From: JAPUME01 sp027294185
GTDB taxonomy: Bacteria; Acidobacteriota; Terriglobia; UBA7540; JAPUME01
Direction of reading: 5' to 3'
NCBI GenBank assembly: GCA_963555835.3
Contig: CAUVWZ020000001.1
Span: forward strand, 434,001-498,000
Length of the DNA stretch: 64,000 bases
Shown here one piece after another: positions 9,500 to 19,260 of this stretch. Position numbers and translations under genes: made by a program. The notes under the pieces were generated by a model. That model ran no database searches and was not told the DNA's origin. It saw only the letters and a list, made by a program, of their open reading frames with translations. The first letter of the stretch is position 1; the number at the start of each line of letters is the position of its first letter.

Positions 9500-10045
9500 A
9501 TGAGCCGAAGAAGCAAAACAAAACTTAAACCTCCACCCGCGCCCAAAAAACGAAGCTGGATCGTTATTGTGCTGCTGGTGGTGGGCTTGGGGGCCTACGG
9601 ATTGTCAAAATGGCAGGACACCTCGCGGGCCCCCCTCAAGCCGGCTGCAACGGCAACGCCCCAGCCGACGCCGGCGGCCCAATTGCCTGCCGTGCGCCCC
9701 TCGCCGCCCTTTCACAAGAACCCGGAGGATGCAAAGCCCTTCCCGCGCCTGGTGCCGGCCTCCTACTACAGCAGCCAACCGCTGGTAGCGCGCGCTTACC
9801 GGATTGCCGCCCAAATGCCCGAGGTCCTCTCGCAACAGCCCTGCTACTGCTATTGCGACCGGCTCGGGCACGGGAGCCTGCTCGAATGCTATGCGTCGGA
9901 TCACGCCGCCGGCTGACTCACCTGCATCAAGGAGGTTCTCCTTGCAGACCAGATGACCCGGCAGGGCAAATCAGCCGGGGAGATTCGCGAATCCATTTTA
10001 CGGGGCGAGTGGCGCGGGGTTGCGATTCCGACGGCAACCCGTTAG
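9500..10045 (+). CDS. CYCYC-motif (PCYCGC-like) membrane-anchored protein, candidate selenoprotein read through UGA
   Basis: The frame opens at ATG 9500, meets TGA at 9914-9916, and then continues without another stop to TAG at 10043-10045, giving 181 residues with Sec as residue 139. The N-terminus is a basic tail plus one membrane helix (about 19-34), then a Pro/Ala-rich linker and a conserved Cys domain. That domain has PCYCYC at 114-119, GHGSLLECY around 130 and DHAAG just before the UGA. After the UGA come LTCIKEVLLADQMTRQGKS and AGEIRESILRGEW, which is what PCYCGC-family proteins carry after their DHAAGCxxC. UGA therefore sits where Cys is expected and forms U-L-T-C. I recall, without being able to check, that this family is named CYCXC (seleno)protein in some annotations. 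Stopping at 9916 would cut the domain in half. Position inside the efflux operon suggests a periplasmic metal-binding or redox role. Confidence 0.78.
9914..9947 (+). promoter_or_regulatory. Candidate bacterial SECIS element after UGA in the CYCYC gene
   Basis: Directly after TGA 9914-9916 the mRNA can fold into CTGC (9922-9925), a three-base bulge ATC, AAGGAG (9929-9934), loop GTT (9935-9937), CTCCTT (9938-9943) and GCAG (9944-9947). All ten pairs are Watson-Crick. The loop begins with G-U at positions 19-20 after the UGA, and there is a U in the 5' bulge. Bacterial SelB-binding hairpins need a short apical stem with a G at the start of the loop, roughly 16-37 bases after UGA. This fits, but short GC-rich hairpins are common, so it supports rather than proves Sec insertion. 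Confidence 0.65.
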
Positions 10046-10157
10046 TCGAAAATTTTTCGGGCTGCGACGCGCCTCGAATCCGCAGTTCAAGCATCTGTTG
10101 GAAACAAGATCGGAGTCGAGAAACTTTTTTCGCAACAGAAGGTAGAAGGAGAAATTA

Positions 10158-10637
10158 ATGAAGCTTACAAGTGTGATTCGTTGGGGACTTGCGCCGGGCT
10201 TGTTCGTGGGGCTTACGGGCTTGCTGTGGGCCCACGGGGACAAGGCGTGGCCGGTGCCCAAGGAGGCCGCAGCACGAAAGAATCCCGTCTCCGCTGGGCA
10301 CGAGTCCCTGGCACAGGGAAAGTCTCTCTACGAGAAGAACTGCGCCTCGTGCCACGGCCTGGAGGGGAAAGCTGACGGTCCCATGGCCGCGCATCTACTG
10401 GAAAAACCTTCCGACTTCACCGACGCCCACATGATGGGTGAGATGACGGACGGGGGAATTTTCTGGAAAATGAGTGAAGGGCACGGTCCCATGCCTTCCT
10501 TCAAAAAGCTCCTGACCGCTGAGGAGCGATGGCACTTGGTCAATTATCTGAGAACGCTGGCCCACCCTCAGCACGCTGAATCGCACGGACACGGTGCGGC
10601 GAAGCACGACGAACACGGCAACCAACACAAGGAGTAA
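10158..10637 (+). CDS. Periplasmic c-type cytochrome with His-rich tail
   Basis: The 159-residue product has a signal peptide (MKLTSVIRWGLAPGLFVGLT...) and a single haem-attachment site, CASCH at residues 62-66. A probable axial Met lies in HGPMPSFKKLL, followed by the terminal helix WHLVNYLRTL of class I cytochromes. The last 25 residues are rich in His (HPQHAESHGHGAAKHDEHGN), which could bind Cu or Zn. It follows the CYCYC gene by 112 bases and ends seven bases before copA. A role in electron transfer to or from the metal-handling proteins is inferred from context. Confidence 0.82.
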   Translation: MKLTSVIRWGLAPGLFVGLTGLLWAHGDKAWPVPKEAAARKNPVSAGHESLAQGKSLYEKNCASCHGLEGKADGPMAAHLLEKPSDFTDAHMMGEMTDGGIFWKMSEGHGPMPSFKKLLTAEERWHLVNYLRTLAHPQHAESHGHGAAKHDEHGNQHKE

Positions 10638-10644
10638 CCCTGCA

Positions 10645-13083
<2,439 letters not shown>

Positions 13084-13090
13084 GGAATCG

Positions 13091-13780
13091 ATGAAAACGA
13101 TACCTCTTTACTGTGTCATCGCGGTATGGCTCACACTTCCCTCGGCTGCACAAGTGACCGAATGGCAGGGTGAGGTTCGCCACTCCCATCGGATGGGAGG
13201 CTGCCGGGGCAATCTGCATATCACTTCCCGGGGAATCGCCTACCTGACCGACCACAAGAAACACGCGCGCGATTGGTCTTATCTTGACCTCAAGGCCGTA
13301 TACATCGCCCCCGGCAAGGTCCTCCTTTCCACCTACGACAAGAAGAAACCTTTCACCCTGAAAGTGAAGGAAGGGGAGATTCCGAGGGATACCATGCGGT
13401 TTCTTCTTGAGAGTTTCTCGAAAACCCTCATCGTCAACGCCAGCCTTCCACTCCCCACCACGCTGTTTGAGATTCCCGCAAGCCACCGGCATCGTCGCGG
13501 CGCCTGCCAGGGTATCCTGAGGGCCGGGACCCAGAGGCTCACCTTCGAATCGGATCAATCCGCTCATTCCAGAACCTGGCGCTATGGTGATGTCGCCGAC
13601 CTGCACTCGCTGGACTCGTTCGAGCTGACCCTCACAACCCGCGAATACCAAAAGTTTCACTATGCGGGGAACCGTGTGTTCCGCTTTCAGTTGAAGGAAC
13701 CCATGGCGCGAAGCGTTTATCAGGACCTGTGGCGAAGAGTGAACCTCGGTGGGACTCCGGAATTGAAGGCTCGGAATTAG
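13091..13780 (+). CDS. Secreted protein with an internally duplicated domain, last gene of the metal cluster
   Basis: The start is the ATG at 13091, seven bases after the copA stop. The 229-residue product has a signal peptide (MKTIPLYCVIAVWLTLPSAA) and two homologous halves. The first begins HSHRMGGCRGNLHITSRGIA and the second HRHRRGACQGILRAGTQRLT. Each half has HRxxxxCxGxL, a run ending in RxW(S/R)Y, and a beta-rich segment resembling a PH-like fold. I do not recognise a named family. The paired H-x-H-R...C positions could bind metal, but that is speculation from composition and context. Confidence 0.65.
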   Translation: MKTIPLYCVIAVWLTLPSAAQVTEWQGEVRHSHRMGGCRGNLHITSRGIAYLTDHKKHARDWSYLDLKAVYIAPGKVLLSTYDKKKPFTLKVKEGEIPRDTMRFLLESFSKTLIVNASLPLPTTLFEIPASHRHRRGACQGILRAGTQRLTFESDQSAHSRTWRYGDVADLHSLDSFELTLTTREYQKFHYAGNRVFRFQLKEPMARSVYQDLWRRVNLGGTPELKARN

Positions 13781-13830
13781 GGAAATTCATCCCGCCCTTA
13801 CCTGCCCCGGCACTGCCGGGAAGGGCGGCG

Positions 13831-13875
13831 CTACTCCGAAAGATTCATGCGGCACAGGAGGGATTGCAAAGCAGG
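13831..13875 (-). pseudogene. C-terminal tail remnant of a TPR/kinase-type protein (copy 1)
   Basis: On the minus strand the frame ALQSLLCRMNLSE ends in TAG at 13831-13833. This is a worn copy of the tail found twice more at 14781 and 14971. Such tails (DPRFQDLLRRM...) typically close large TPR-containing serine/threonine kinase or adenylate-cyclase-like proteins. Nothing else of such a gene remains here. Confidence 0.5.
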
Positions 13876-13938
13876 CCAGTTGCGCATGTGCTTCCTTAGC
13901 TGTCCCATTTCCGCTGAACCGCGACACCTGAAAGCCCG

Positions 13939-14541
13939 CTATTGCGGAAAAATTGTCTCGAGAACCTTCCGCATCTGGTCCAAATAGTCAGACATCCGCG
14001 CTAAAGCATCGTAGTTGTTCCGCTGCCCTACTCTAGCAGGGAGGAACCAAAGCAGGATCAGCTTGTTTTCGGTATCGTACTCGCCTTGTACAAACAGGAA
14101 GGCTCGGTGAGCAAAGTTCCGATACTGGCCCACTTCAAAAAACCATTCGCTGTCATATGCGGTCTTGAGCGCACCGAGCTCTTTTGACCGCTTGTTTTGC
14201 TTTTTGGCCTCATCCTTGACCTTTTCCCACCTTACGTCGCGTTCATGGATGCTCAAACCAAGCTTTTGGTTGACCCAGTGGAGAACCGTATCGAACGTTG
14301 CTACCAGTTCCCAGAAGAACGCTCTCAGGTGCCAGTGAAATCGATGCAGCTCGTCCTGGAGTCTCGACCTCGTTGGCGTATCAAGACTCCTCTCCTCTTG
14401 CCATCGAGTTGCTACGCCTGGACTTCGCACAAGCTCCCTCGCTTTTTCGAAGTGGTGACGCGCTCCCCACAGGGCCGACCAGGCGTTCTTTTGCAGTTCC
14501 ATCGGTGGCAGAATATGTAGACACGCTTTGTGTTTGCTCAT
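13939..14541 (-). CDS. HEPN-like hypothetical protein
   Basis: About 200 residues, mainly helical. The start is taken at the Met of MSKHKACLHILPPMELQ (14541); Met codons at 14586 and 14616 are alternatives and no ribosome site decides between them. The stretch HRFHWHLRAFFWELVATFDT and the later YRNFAHRAFLF (R-N-x-x-H) resemble HEPN-type helical domains, some of which are RNases in toxin-antitoxin or defence systems. No antitoxin partner (MNT) is visible beside it. Codon use is less GC-rich than the neighbours and it sits among repeats and gene tails, so it may be acquired. Confidence 0.5.
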   Translation of the reverse strand: MSKHKACLHILPPMELQKNAWSALWGARHHFEKARELVRSPGVATRWQEERSLDTPTRSRLQDELHRFHWHLRAFFWELVATFDTVLHWVNQKLGLSIHERDVRWEKVKDEAKKQNKRSKELGALKTAYDSEWFFEVGQYRNFAHRAFLFVQGEYDTENKLILLWFLPARVGQRNNYDALARMSDYLDQMRKVLETIFPQ

Positions 14542-14647
14542 CTTGACCGGAATTTTCGATTTCAACTTTACCTTTCCGCACAACATACGCCAGTCGCCCT
14601 CTCGTGCCAAGTTCACATCGCCATAGCCTCTTCTGGTCCTCTACCGC

Positions 14648-14710
14648 GCGCCGGGGCGGGTGGGGTAGAAACAGTGGCTATAGTGCTCACCCCTTCAGGC
14701 CATTGACCTG
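14648..14710. repeat. Dispersed non-coding block, copy A (partner at 52591-52650)
   Basis: This block shares the exact 14-mer TGGGGTAGAAACAG with 52600-52613 and then, with small gaps, TATA-TGCT-ACC and CCATTGAC/CCGTTGAC. The two copies are 38 kb apart. Each lies upstream of a minus-strand open frame (the HEPN-like gene here). There is no transposase and no terminal inverted repeat. Confidence 0.55.
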
Positions 14711-14780
14711 GACAGCGGCTGGGGCAGGGGGGTGCAATCTTGGATCTCTCTATCTCCTATCCCGTCAACGCGAAGCGCCT

Positions 14781-14850
14781 GCTCCGAAAGATTCATGCGG
14801 CACAGGAGGTTTTGGAAGCGGGGGTCGGGGCGGAGAGGATCGAAAGCATT
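14781..14850 (-). pseudogene. C-terminal tail remnant of a TPR/kinase-type protein (copy 2)
   Basis: On the minus strand the frame NAFDPLRPDPRFQNLLCRM continues NLSEQ and then runs on into unrelated sequence, having lost its stop. FDPLRxDPRFQxLLxRM is the familiar end of TPR-domain kinases/cyclases. With the copies at 13831 and 14971 it suggests a former tandem array of such genes now reduced to tails. Confidence 0.55.
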
Positions 14851-14970
14851 CGGTAATACACTCATTGATGATCTTTGTAGCGAGGTCTTCAGTGCCTGAT
14901 GACCCGGGAAACCATCCTCGATCCGCTTGTGTATTGGCATCCTCTCCGAACGACTTCATTTCCGCAATAG

Positions 14971-15041
14971 TTATTTCGGAAAATTCATACGCCGCAGGAG
15001 GTCCTGAAAGCGCGGGTCGAAGCGGAGGGAGTCGAAAGGCC
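14971..15041 (-). pseudogene. C-terminal tail remnant of a TPR/kinase-type protein (copy 3)
   Basis: On the minus strand PFDSLRFDPRFQDLLRRMNF is followed by PK and TAA at 14971-14973, the best preserved of the three tails. Upstream the frame breaks down within a few codons. The DNA of the three copies is clearly related (CTCCTG(C/T)G(G/C)CG(T/C)ATGAAT). Confidence 0.6.
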
Positions 15042-15173
15042 GCGACAATTTGAGGCCTCTTAGGCTGTTCCGGTCCTCATCCCACCAGGATGGCAGCCTT
15101 CCGCCTTAGCCGGACATGCGAGTGCCGCGCCCTCCTCGCCATTGCCGGGGAGCGTGGCGCTGGGATGGGAGGG

Positions 15174-16337
15174 TTACGAGCTGGATCCGCTCTTCTTGCC
15201 CCGCATGTGCCAGTCCTCTTCCCACAGATTGAAAAACTCATCATTCATGGGATGCTCGCGGATGACATCCTCGTTAAGCTCGATGCCCCATCCGGGCTTG
15301 GTGGGCGGCGAGAAATAGCCGTCAACGACGCGCGGCGTTCCGGGCACGGCGTCGAGCACCCAGGGCTCCGAGAAGTCGTCGAAGCACTCCTGGATTTTGA
15401 AGTTCGGCGTGCAGAAGTCCAGATGAACACTGACGGTGGTGCAGACGGGGCCGTTCGAGTTGTGCGGGGCCATCACCATGGAGCGAACGTCGGCCATGGC
15501 GGCGATTTTCTTCATCTCGAGGAAGCCGCCCGAATGGAGAATATCGGCCTGAATGATATCGGGCGCGCCGCTTTCAAGCACCTCGCGGAACCCGTAGCGG
15601 GTGAAGTAGCGCTCCCCGGTGGCGACGGGGATGTTGACGCGGGCGGCCACCTTCCGGAGCGACGGAATATCCTCCGGCGGGCAAGGCTCCTCAATCCAGC
15701 CGGGATGATAGGGTTCGAGCAGCCGCGCAATTTCAATCGCGGTAGCGGCGCTGAAGCGGCCGTGCATTTCGATGAAGATATCGATCTCGGGTCCCACGGC
15801 CTCGCGGATGGCGGCGACCAGATCAATGGCGTGGTCGCGTTCCTTGTGCGAGAGTTCCAGAGCGCCCGGCCCGAAGGGGTCCACTTTCATGGCCGTGTAG
15901 CCCTTTTCGACCACCCCCTTCGCTAGGCGGGCGAACTCCTGGGGCTTGCGGGCCGTCGTGTACCAGGCGTTGGCGTAGGCGCGTACTTTGTCGCGGCACT
16001 GTCCGCCCAGGAGGCGATAGACCGGCTGGCCCAGCGCCTTGCCGACGATATCCCAGCAGGCCAGCTCAATCGAGCTCAGCACGGACAGGGCGATGTCACC
16101 GCCGCGCCAGAAATCGTTCCGGTACATTCGCAGCCAGAGATCCTCGATATTGAAAGGGTCCGAGCCGAGCACATGCCGCCGCACGGCGCCCTTGAGAAAA
16201 CCGAGCACGCCTTCGTGACGGTTCTGCAACGTGCATTCTCCGACCCCTTCCAGGCCTTCGTCCGTCTTGACACGCACGAACACCAGGTTTCGCCAGCTCG
16301 TGCCTACCACGAAAGGCTCAACGGCAACAATTTTCAT
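15174..16337 (-). CDS. Mandelate racemase/muconate lactonizing enzyme family (galactonate dehydratase-like)
   Basis: The 387-residue enolase-superfamily enzyme has an N-terminal capping domain (MKIVAVEPFVVGTSWRNLVF) and a TIM barrel. Candidate active-site elements are AMKVDPFG (second-strand Lys), IFIEMHGRFS (metal ligand), WIEEPCPPED (second ligand), ATGERYFTRYGF (third) and APHNSNGP (catalytic His near the end). The arrangement resembles sugar-acid dehydratases such as galactonate dehydratase. The substrate is not certain. It stands alone; no sugar operon surrounds it. Confidence 0.78.
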   Translation of the reverse strand: MKIVAVEPFVVGTSWRNLVFVRVKTDEGLEGVGECTLQNRHEGVLGFLKGAVRRHVLGSDPFNIEDLWLRMYRNDFWRGGDIALSVLSSIELACWDIVGKALGQPVYRLLGGQCRDKVRAYANAWYTTARKPQEFARLAKGVVEKGYTAMKVDPFGPGALELSHKERDHAIDLVAAIREAVGPEIDIFIEMHGRFSAATAIEIARLLEPYHPGWIEEPCPPEDIPSLRKVAARVNIPVATGERYFTRYGFREVLESGAPDIIQADILHSGGFLEMKKIAAMADVRSMVMAPHNSNGPVCTTVSVHLDFCTPNFKIQECFDDFSEPWVLDAVPGTPRVVDGYFSPPTKPGWGIELNEDVIREHPMNDEFFNLWEEDWHMRGKKSGSSS

Positions 16338-16456
16338 GGGATGGTCTCCACCGCATACAATGAGAAAGGGATAAGTTTCGCTACCTGTCCGAGAGAAGAG
16401 TCATTTTAGATTATCCCCCGGCGGGGAACAATGAAATTCGGGGATAGGAGACAGCG

Positions 16457-16594
16457 GGTAGCGCGGAACCTGTCCCGGTGTGCCGGGACCCGCCCTACGG
16501 CCCAGAGCCTACGGGCGGCGGGCCGCCATCCAGGTTCCGCGGCCCCTTTCCCTGCAGACAAGACCGCAGAACCACACCGCGGGTTCTGCGCTAC
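16457..16594. repeat. Palindromic (REP-like) repeat cluster in the gap before the dehydratase
   Basis: The 465-base gap 16338-16802 has no convincing gene but carries perfect hairpins: GTCCCGG-TGTG-CCGGGAC at 16472-16489 and CGCAGAACC...GGTTCTGCG at 16565-16590, framed by GGTAGCGCGGAACC and TGCGCTACC. The same pieces recur at 20754-21024, so this is a genome repeat family rather than a local terminator. Confidence 0.65.
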
Positions 16595-16802
16595 CGGCCC
16601 GGGTGCCGGGCACCCCCACTTCCCACCCTTCCTTCCCCACTTCGCTCGTCATGAGAAGCTACGGGGGGCGTGCCGGGAAGGATGGGGCACCCTGCGCCCT
16701 GGCACGGGCCAAGCCTTGGGCAGTCAGTCAAGAGGAAACGTAGAGAGGCGGGGGAAGGGAAAGGGGCGGGTGCATCGTAGGAAGCGACCGGCCCCGGCCG
16801 AA

Positions 16803-17063
16803 TCATTTCTTGAAGTATTCGGCGTTGATATCCGTAAATTTTGACCACTTCTCGGGCAAATCTTCCAGCGGGAAGATGGCGGTGACAGGGCAAACCGGAA
16901 CACAGGCTCCACAATCGATGCACTCGATGGGGTCGATGTAGAGGTGTTCAACCGACTCGTAAGTGTCCTCGTCTTTCCGGGGATGAATGCAATCGACCGG
17001 GCAAACGTCAACACAAGCCGTATCTTTGGTTCCGATGCAAGGCTCCGCAATTATGTAGGCCAT
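16803..17063 (-). CDS. Ferredoxin with two iron-sulfur cluster sites (7Fe/8Fe type)
   Basis: The 86-residue protein MAYIIAEPCIGTKDTACVDV... carries Cys9, Cys17, Cys21 and Cys25 in the CIGTKDTACVDVCPVDCIHP form of FdxA-type ferredoxins. The second set is CIDCGACVPVCP. Eight Cys residues allow two clusters; the spacing of the first set often holds a 3Fe-4S or a 4Fe-4S cluster. It is a soluble electron carrier. The partner oxidoreductase is not adjacent. Confidence 0.88.
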   Translation of the reverse strand: MAYIIAEPCIGTKDTACVDVCPVDCIHPRKDEDTYESVEHLYIDPIECIDCGACVPVCPVTAIFPLEDLPEKWSKFTDINAEYFKK

Positions 17064-17370
17064 TGGGAACTAACTCCTCTTCAAAAAGTACCAGCCGTGA
17101 CCAACAACAAAAAAACACTCGTGTCGGGAGCGGGCCGAGTGCCCCCCTTTCCAAACACGGGAGGCCAGGTCGTTTCCAACCTTACCCTTTCGGCCTGAAG
17201 CCCTTGGACCAAATTCCCAGCGCCGTTAGGAACTCAGACTCAGAGAACATTTTATCCTAACGTATTCGGTAAATGGAAGGCAATACCCTTTTATCTTAAG
17301 GTCGCGGAATATTGGGAAATTGCCCAAATATGTGGAGACGGGGCTCTCCCTGGGTATCCTTCCCGTCTCG

Positions 17371-17408
17371 GTCCGGAGCGGACCGGACACACGGGTGCCT
17401 TCACCCGT
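17371..17408. terminator. Paired hairpins between dksA-like gene and ferredoxin
   Basis: The 428-base gap 17064-17491 holds no gene. It contains two perfect stems in a row, GTCCGG-AGCGGA-CCGGAC (17371-17388) and ACGGGTG-CCTT-CACCCGT (17391-17408). They lie after the stop of the minus-strand DksA-like gene and could end its transcript, though no clear U-run follows on that strand. Confidence 0.4.
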
Positions 17409-17491
17409 CTGGGCCCTGGATCGTTCGTCGAAAAGGGTCCGTTATATTCCTGATTTCTTCTGGTGAGAAAAAAAACGAGGAAACTTCCGGA

Positions 17492-17848
17492 TCAGTTGAC
17501 GCTTACAACGCCAATTTCCTGGCAGGCGACACAGAAGCGAGCCCAGGGTAATGCCTTCAGACGATTCGAAGCGATTCTTTCACCGCAAGACTCGCAGGTC
17601 CCATAACCGCCGTCGTCCAGGCGATTCAGGGCCCCGTCAATCTCTCGCAGTGTTTCGAAGCGGAGGTTTACAGTCCAGGTTGCGACATCCTGCTCAACGG
17701 AGTGGGCAGCCATTTCGACAGAATCGGGAGAACGAACTCCCCGAACCAGAGTGTCAGGCTCTTGTCCGCGATTGGCAATCAACTCCGCTTTCTTCTTCAG
17801 CAGGTTCTGCCGTTGAACTTTCTTTCTTGTCTTTACAATCGAACGCAT
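17492..17848 (-). CDS. DksA/TraR-type zinc-finger protein
   Basis: The start is taken at the ATG 17848 (MRSIVKTRKKVQRQNLLKKK), giving 118 residues; an upstream Met at 17945-17947 would add 33 low-complexity residues. A long coiled helix (QDVATWTVNLRFETLREID) is followed by the finger CESCGERIASNRLKALPWAR and FCVACQ, a C-x2-C...C-x2-C zinc site. Family members bind the RNA polymerase secondary channel and adjust promoter choice. The acidic coiled-coil tip residues of DksA are not obvious, so it may be a TraR-like relative. Confidence 0.75.
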   Translation of the reverse strand: MRSIVKTRKKVQRQNLLKKKAELIANRGQEPDTLVRGVRSPDSVEMAAHSVEQDVATWTVNLRFETLREIDGALNRLDDGGYGTCESCGERIASNRLKALPWARFCVACQEIGVVSVN

Positions 17849-18058
17849 ATGTTTCTCACACTGATGGGGATTACCTTCCCCCGAACCTCTTCCAATAACA
17901 GATATAGATGCGACAGGCGCACGCGAGGTTGCCGTATTCTCGCTCACTTGGCATCGAATGGCAACCTCTAAAATCAGGGCCAGGAGTGCAAATTTGGCCT
18001 TGAAATCTATCTAAGGTGCTATAATTCAACAAATTAGGAAGGCCAGAACAAATTTCCG

Positions 18059-18802
18059 ATGAAACCTAGCCCACATGAAGATATGCTTGAAAGAGTCCGC
18101 CGTGCCCTGGGCCGGTCCGCAAATCAACCCGTTTCCGCCCCCTCTTACGCCGATTTGCCACGAGTTGTCCCCATCCCAACCTCCAGGGCCGTGCTGGTGG
18201 ACCATTTTGAGCAGGAACTGAGAGAAATCGGTGGATATCCCCACAGGGCCGAAAACCCCCGGCATTTGCAAGAGGTTCTGCAATCCATCTTCAAGACCAC
18301 CCCTGAGTCGAATGTAGTGCTCACCAGGAACCCACTAATTGGTAACTTACGAATTATCAGTATGTTACAGGAGCAGGGCGTCAAGGTAACTGCCTGGCAA
18401 GGAAAGAACGACGGCCCGGGTGTTAAGGATTTCCAGAGGGCCTCATTCGAGGCCCAGGTGGGAGTAACCGGAGTGGACTATGTGCTGGCCGAAACCGGCT
18501 CACTGGTGGTGTCGAGCCGCACCGAGGGGACGCAGTTGGCCTCCCTCGCCCCGCCCGTACATATCGCCCTCTACAGGCCCGAGCAGGTAGCCGCAGGAAT
18601 CGAGGAGATTATCGACTGGCTGGGGTCCCAGGGTTCGGAAGCCTCCCCTGCCCCGGGCCGCTCTGTGGTATTCATCACCGGACCCAGCCGAACGGGAGAT
18701 ATCGAATTGACCATTACCGTAGGAGTCCACGGACCTCAGGAGGTTCATGCCATTCTGATTGGGGATGGGTGCCTATCCGACAAGACTTCGCCGTCAAAAT
18801 AG
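18059..18802 (+). CDS. LUD-domain protein (LutC/YkgG family)
   Basis: The 247-residue protein has the LUD fold. The family marker GPSRTGDIEL is near the C-terminus, and VLAETGSLVV lies in the central strand region. In lactate-utilisation operons LutC works with the iron-sulfur proteins LutA/LutB. Here neither partner is adjacent, so the lactate role is not supported by context. A strong hairpin follows its stop at 18957. Confidence 0.8.
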   Translation: MKPSPHEDMLERVRRALGRSANQPVSAPSYADLPRVVPIPTSRAVLVDHFEQELREIGGYPHRAENPRHLQEVLQSIFKTTPESNVVLTRNPLIGNLRIISMLQEQGVKVTAWQGKNDGPGVKDFQRASFEAQVGVTGVDYVLAETGSLVVSSRTEGTQLASLAPPVHIALYRPEQVAAGIEEIIDWLGSQGSEASPAPGRSVVFITGPSRTGDIELTITVGVHGPQEVHAILIGDGCLSDKTSPSK

Positions 18803-18956
18803 AGGGAACTTGCCGTCATTGAGGGATATCTGAACCGGCTCGTCACTGGCGGAAGGCCCGTTTATTCACCACGCCGCGGCCCTCCTCCACCGTATAGGTG
18901 AAACCCGCGGCCGGCAGACGCCTTAAACAGCACAGGATTCAGCCCCTAAAGAGAGG

Positions 18957-18982
18957 AGAGCCCCGGCTTTCGCCGGGGCTCT
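18957..18982 (+). terminator. Strong stem-loop after the LUD gene
   Basis: GAGCCCCGGC-TTTC-GCCGGGGCTC is a perfect ten-base stem with a four-base loop, extended by an A-T pair. It is 155 bases after the stop codon. It is followed by TTAGGG rather than a U-run, so it may be a Rho-independent terminator of modest strength or part of the structured leader that follows. Confidence 0.55.
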
Positions 18983-19010
18983 TAGGGTAGGGTCAAGAGA
19001 GGATTTACTT

Positions 19011-19225
19011 GAGGTTAGAAGGGTGGCTAACCTCATCCATCGAGACGATTCTCTCTTAATACCCCCCACCTGTCGAGAGTACGAAAGTACTGGGTTGGGG
19101 CGGGGAGGTATTACCCCGCAGCCAAGATCGCCGATCCGCTTTAACTGCTACAAAAATAAGGGTATCCTGTCCCAAAAGGGACAGTTTGTGGAGGGCCGGA
19201 AAAGGCCCCAGCTCTGCAATCTGGG
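19011..19225 (+). ncRNA. Highly structured leader upstream of the Bax-inhibitor-1 gene (candidate cis-RNA)
   Basis: At least five perfect or near-perfect stems follow each other. They are GAGGTTAG/CTAACCTC (19011-19034), AGTAC-GAAA-GTACT with a GNRA tetraloop (19078-19091), CGGGG/CCCCG (19101-19118), CTGTCCC-AAAA-GGGACAG (19167-19184) and GGGCC/GGCCC (19193-19208). The gene starts at 19261 behind AAGGAGGGCTGCC. I could not match this to a riboswitch consensus I know. No conserved coding frame is visible. Confidence 0.4.
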
Positions 19226-19260
19226 GGATGACTCATTAGTTCTGCAAAAGGAGGGCTGCC

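Noticed and set aside
9914..9916. Treating the TGA in the CYCYC gene as the normal end of a 138-residue protein
   Set aside because: It would cut a conserved Cys domain in the middle, while family-like sequence continues in the same frame to a proper TAG. The stop is kept only as the alternative.
9610..10158. A 182-codon frame overlapping the CYCYC gene in another register
   Set aside because: Its translation has no family features and its codon pattern is that of a shadow frame of the real gene.
14604..15171. Protein-coding genes in the short plus-strand frames between 14604 and 15171
   Set aside because: The minus strand explains the sequence better as two decayed gene tails.
16338..16802. 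CRISPR array or tRNA in the repeat-rich gaps
   Set aside because: Repeats are palindromic and irregularly spaced with no unique spacers, and no cloverleaf with TTCGA-type arm was found.
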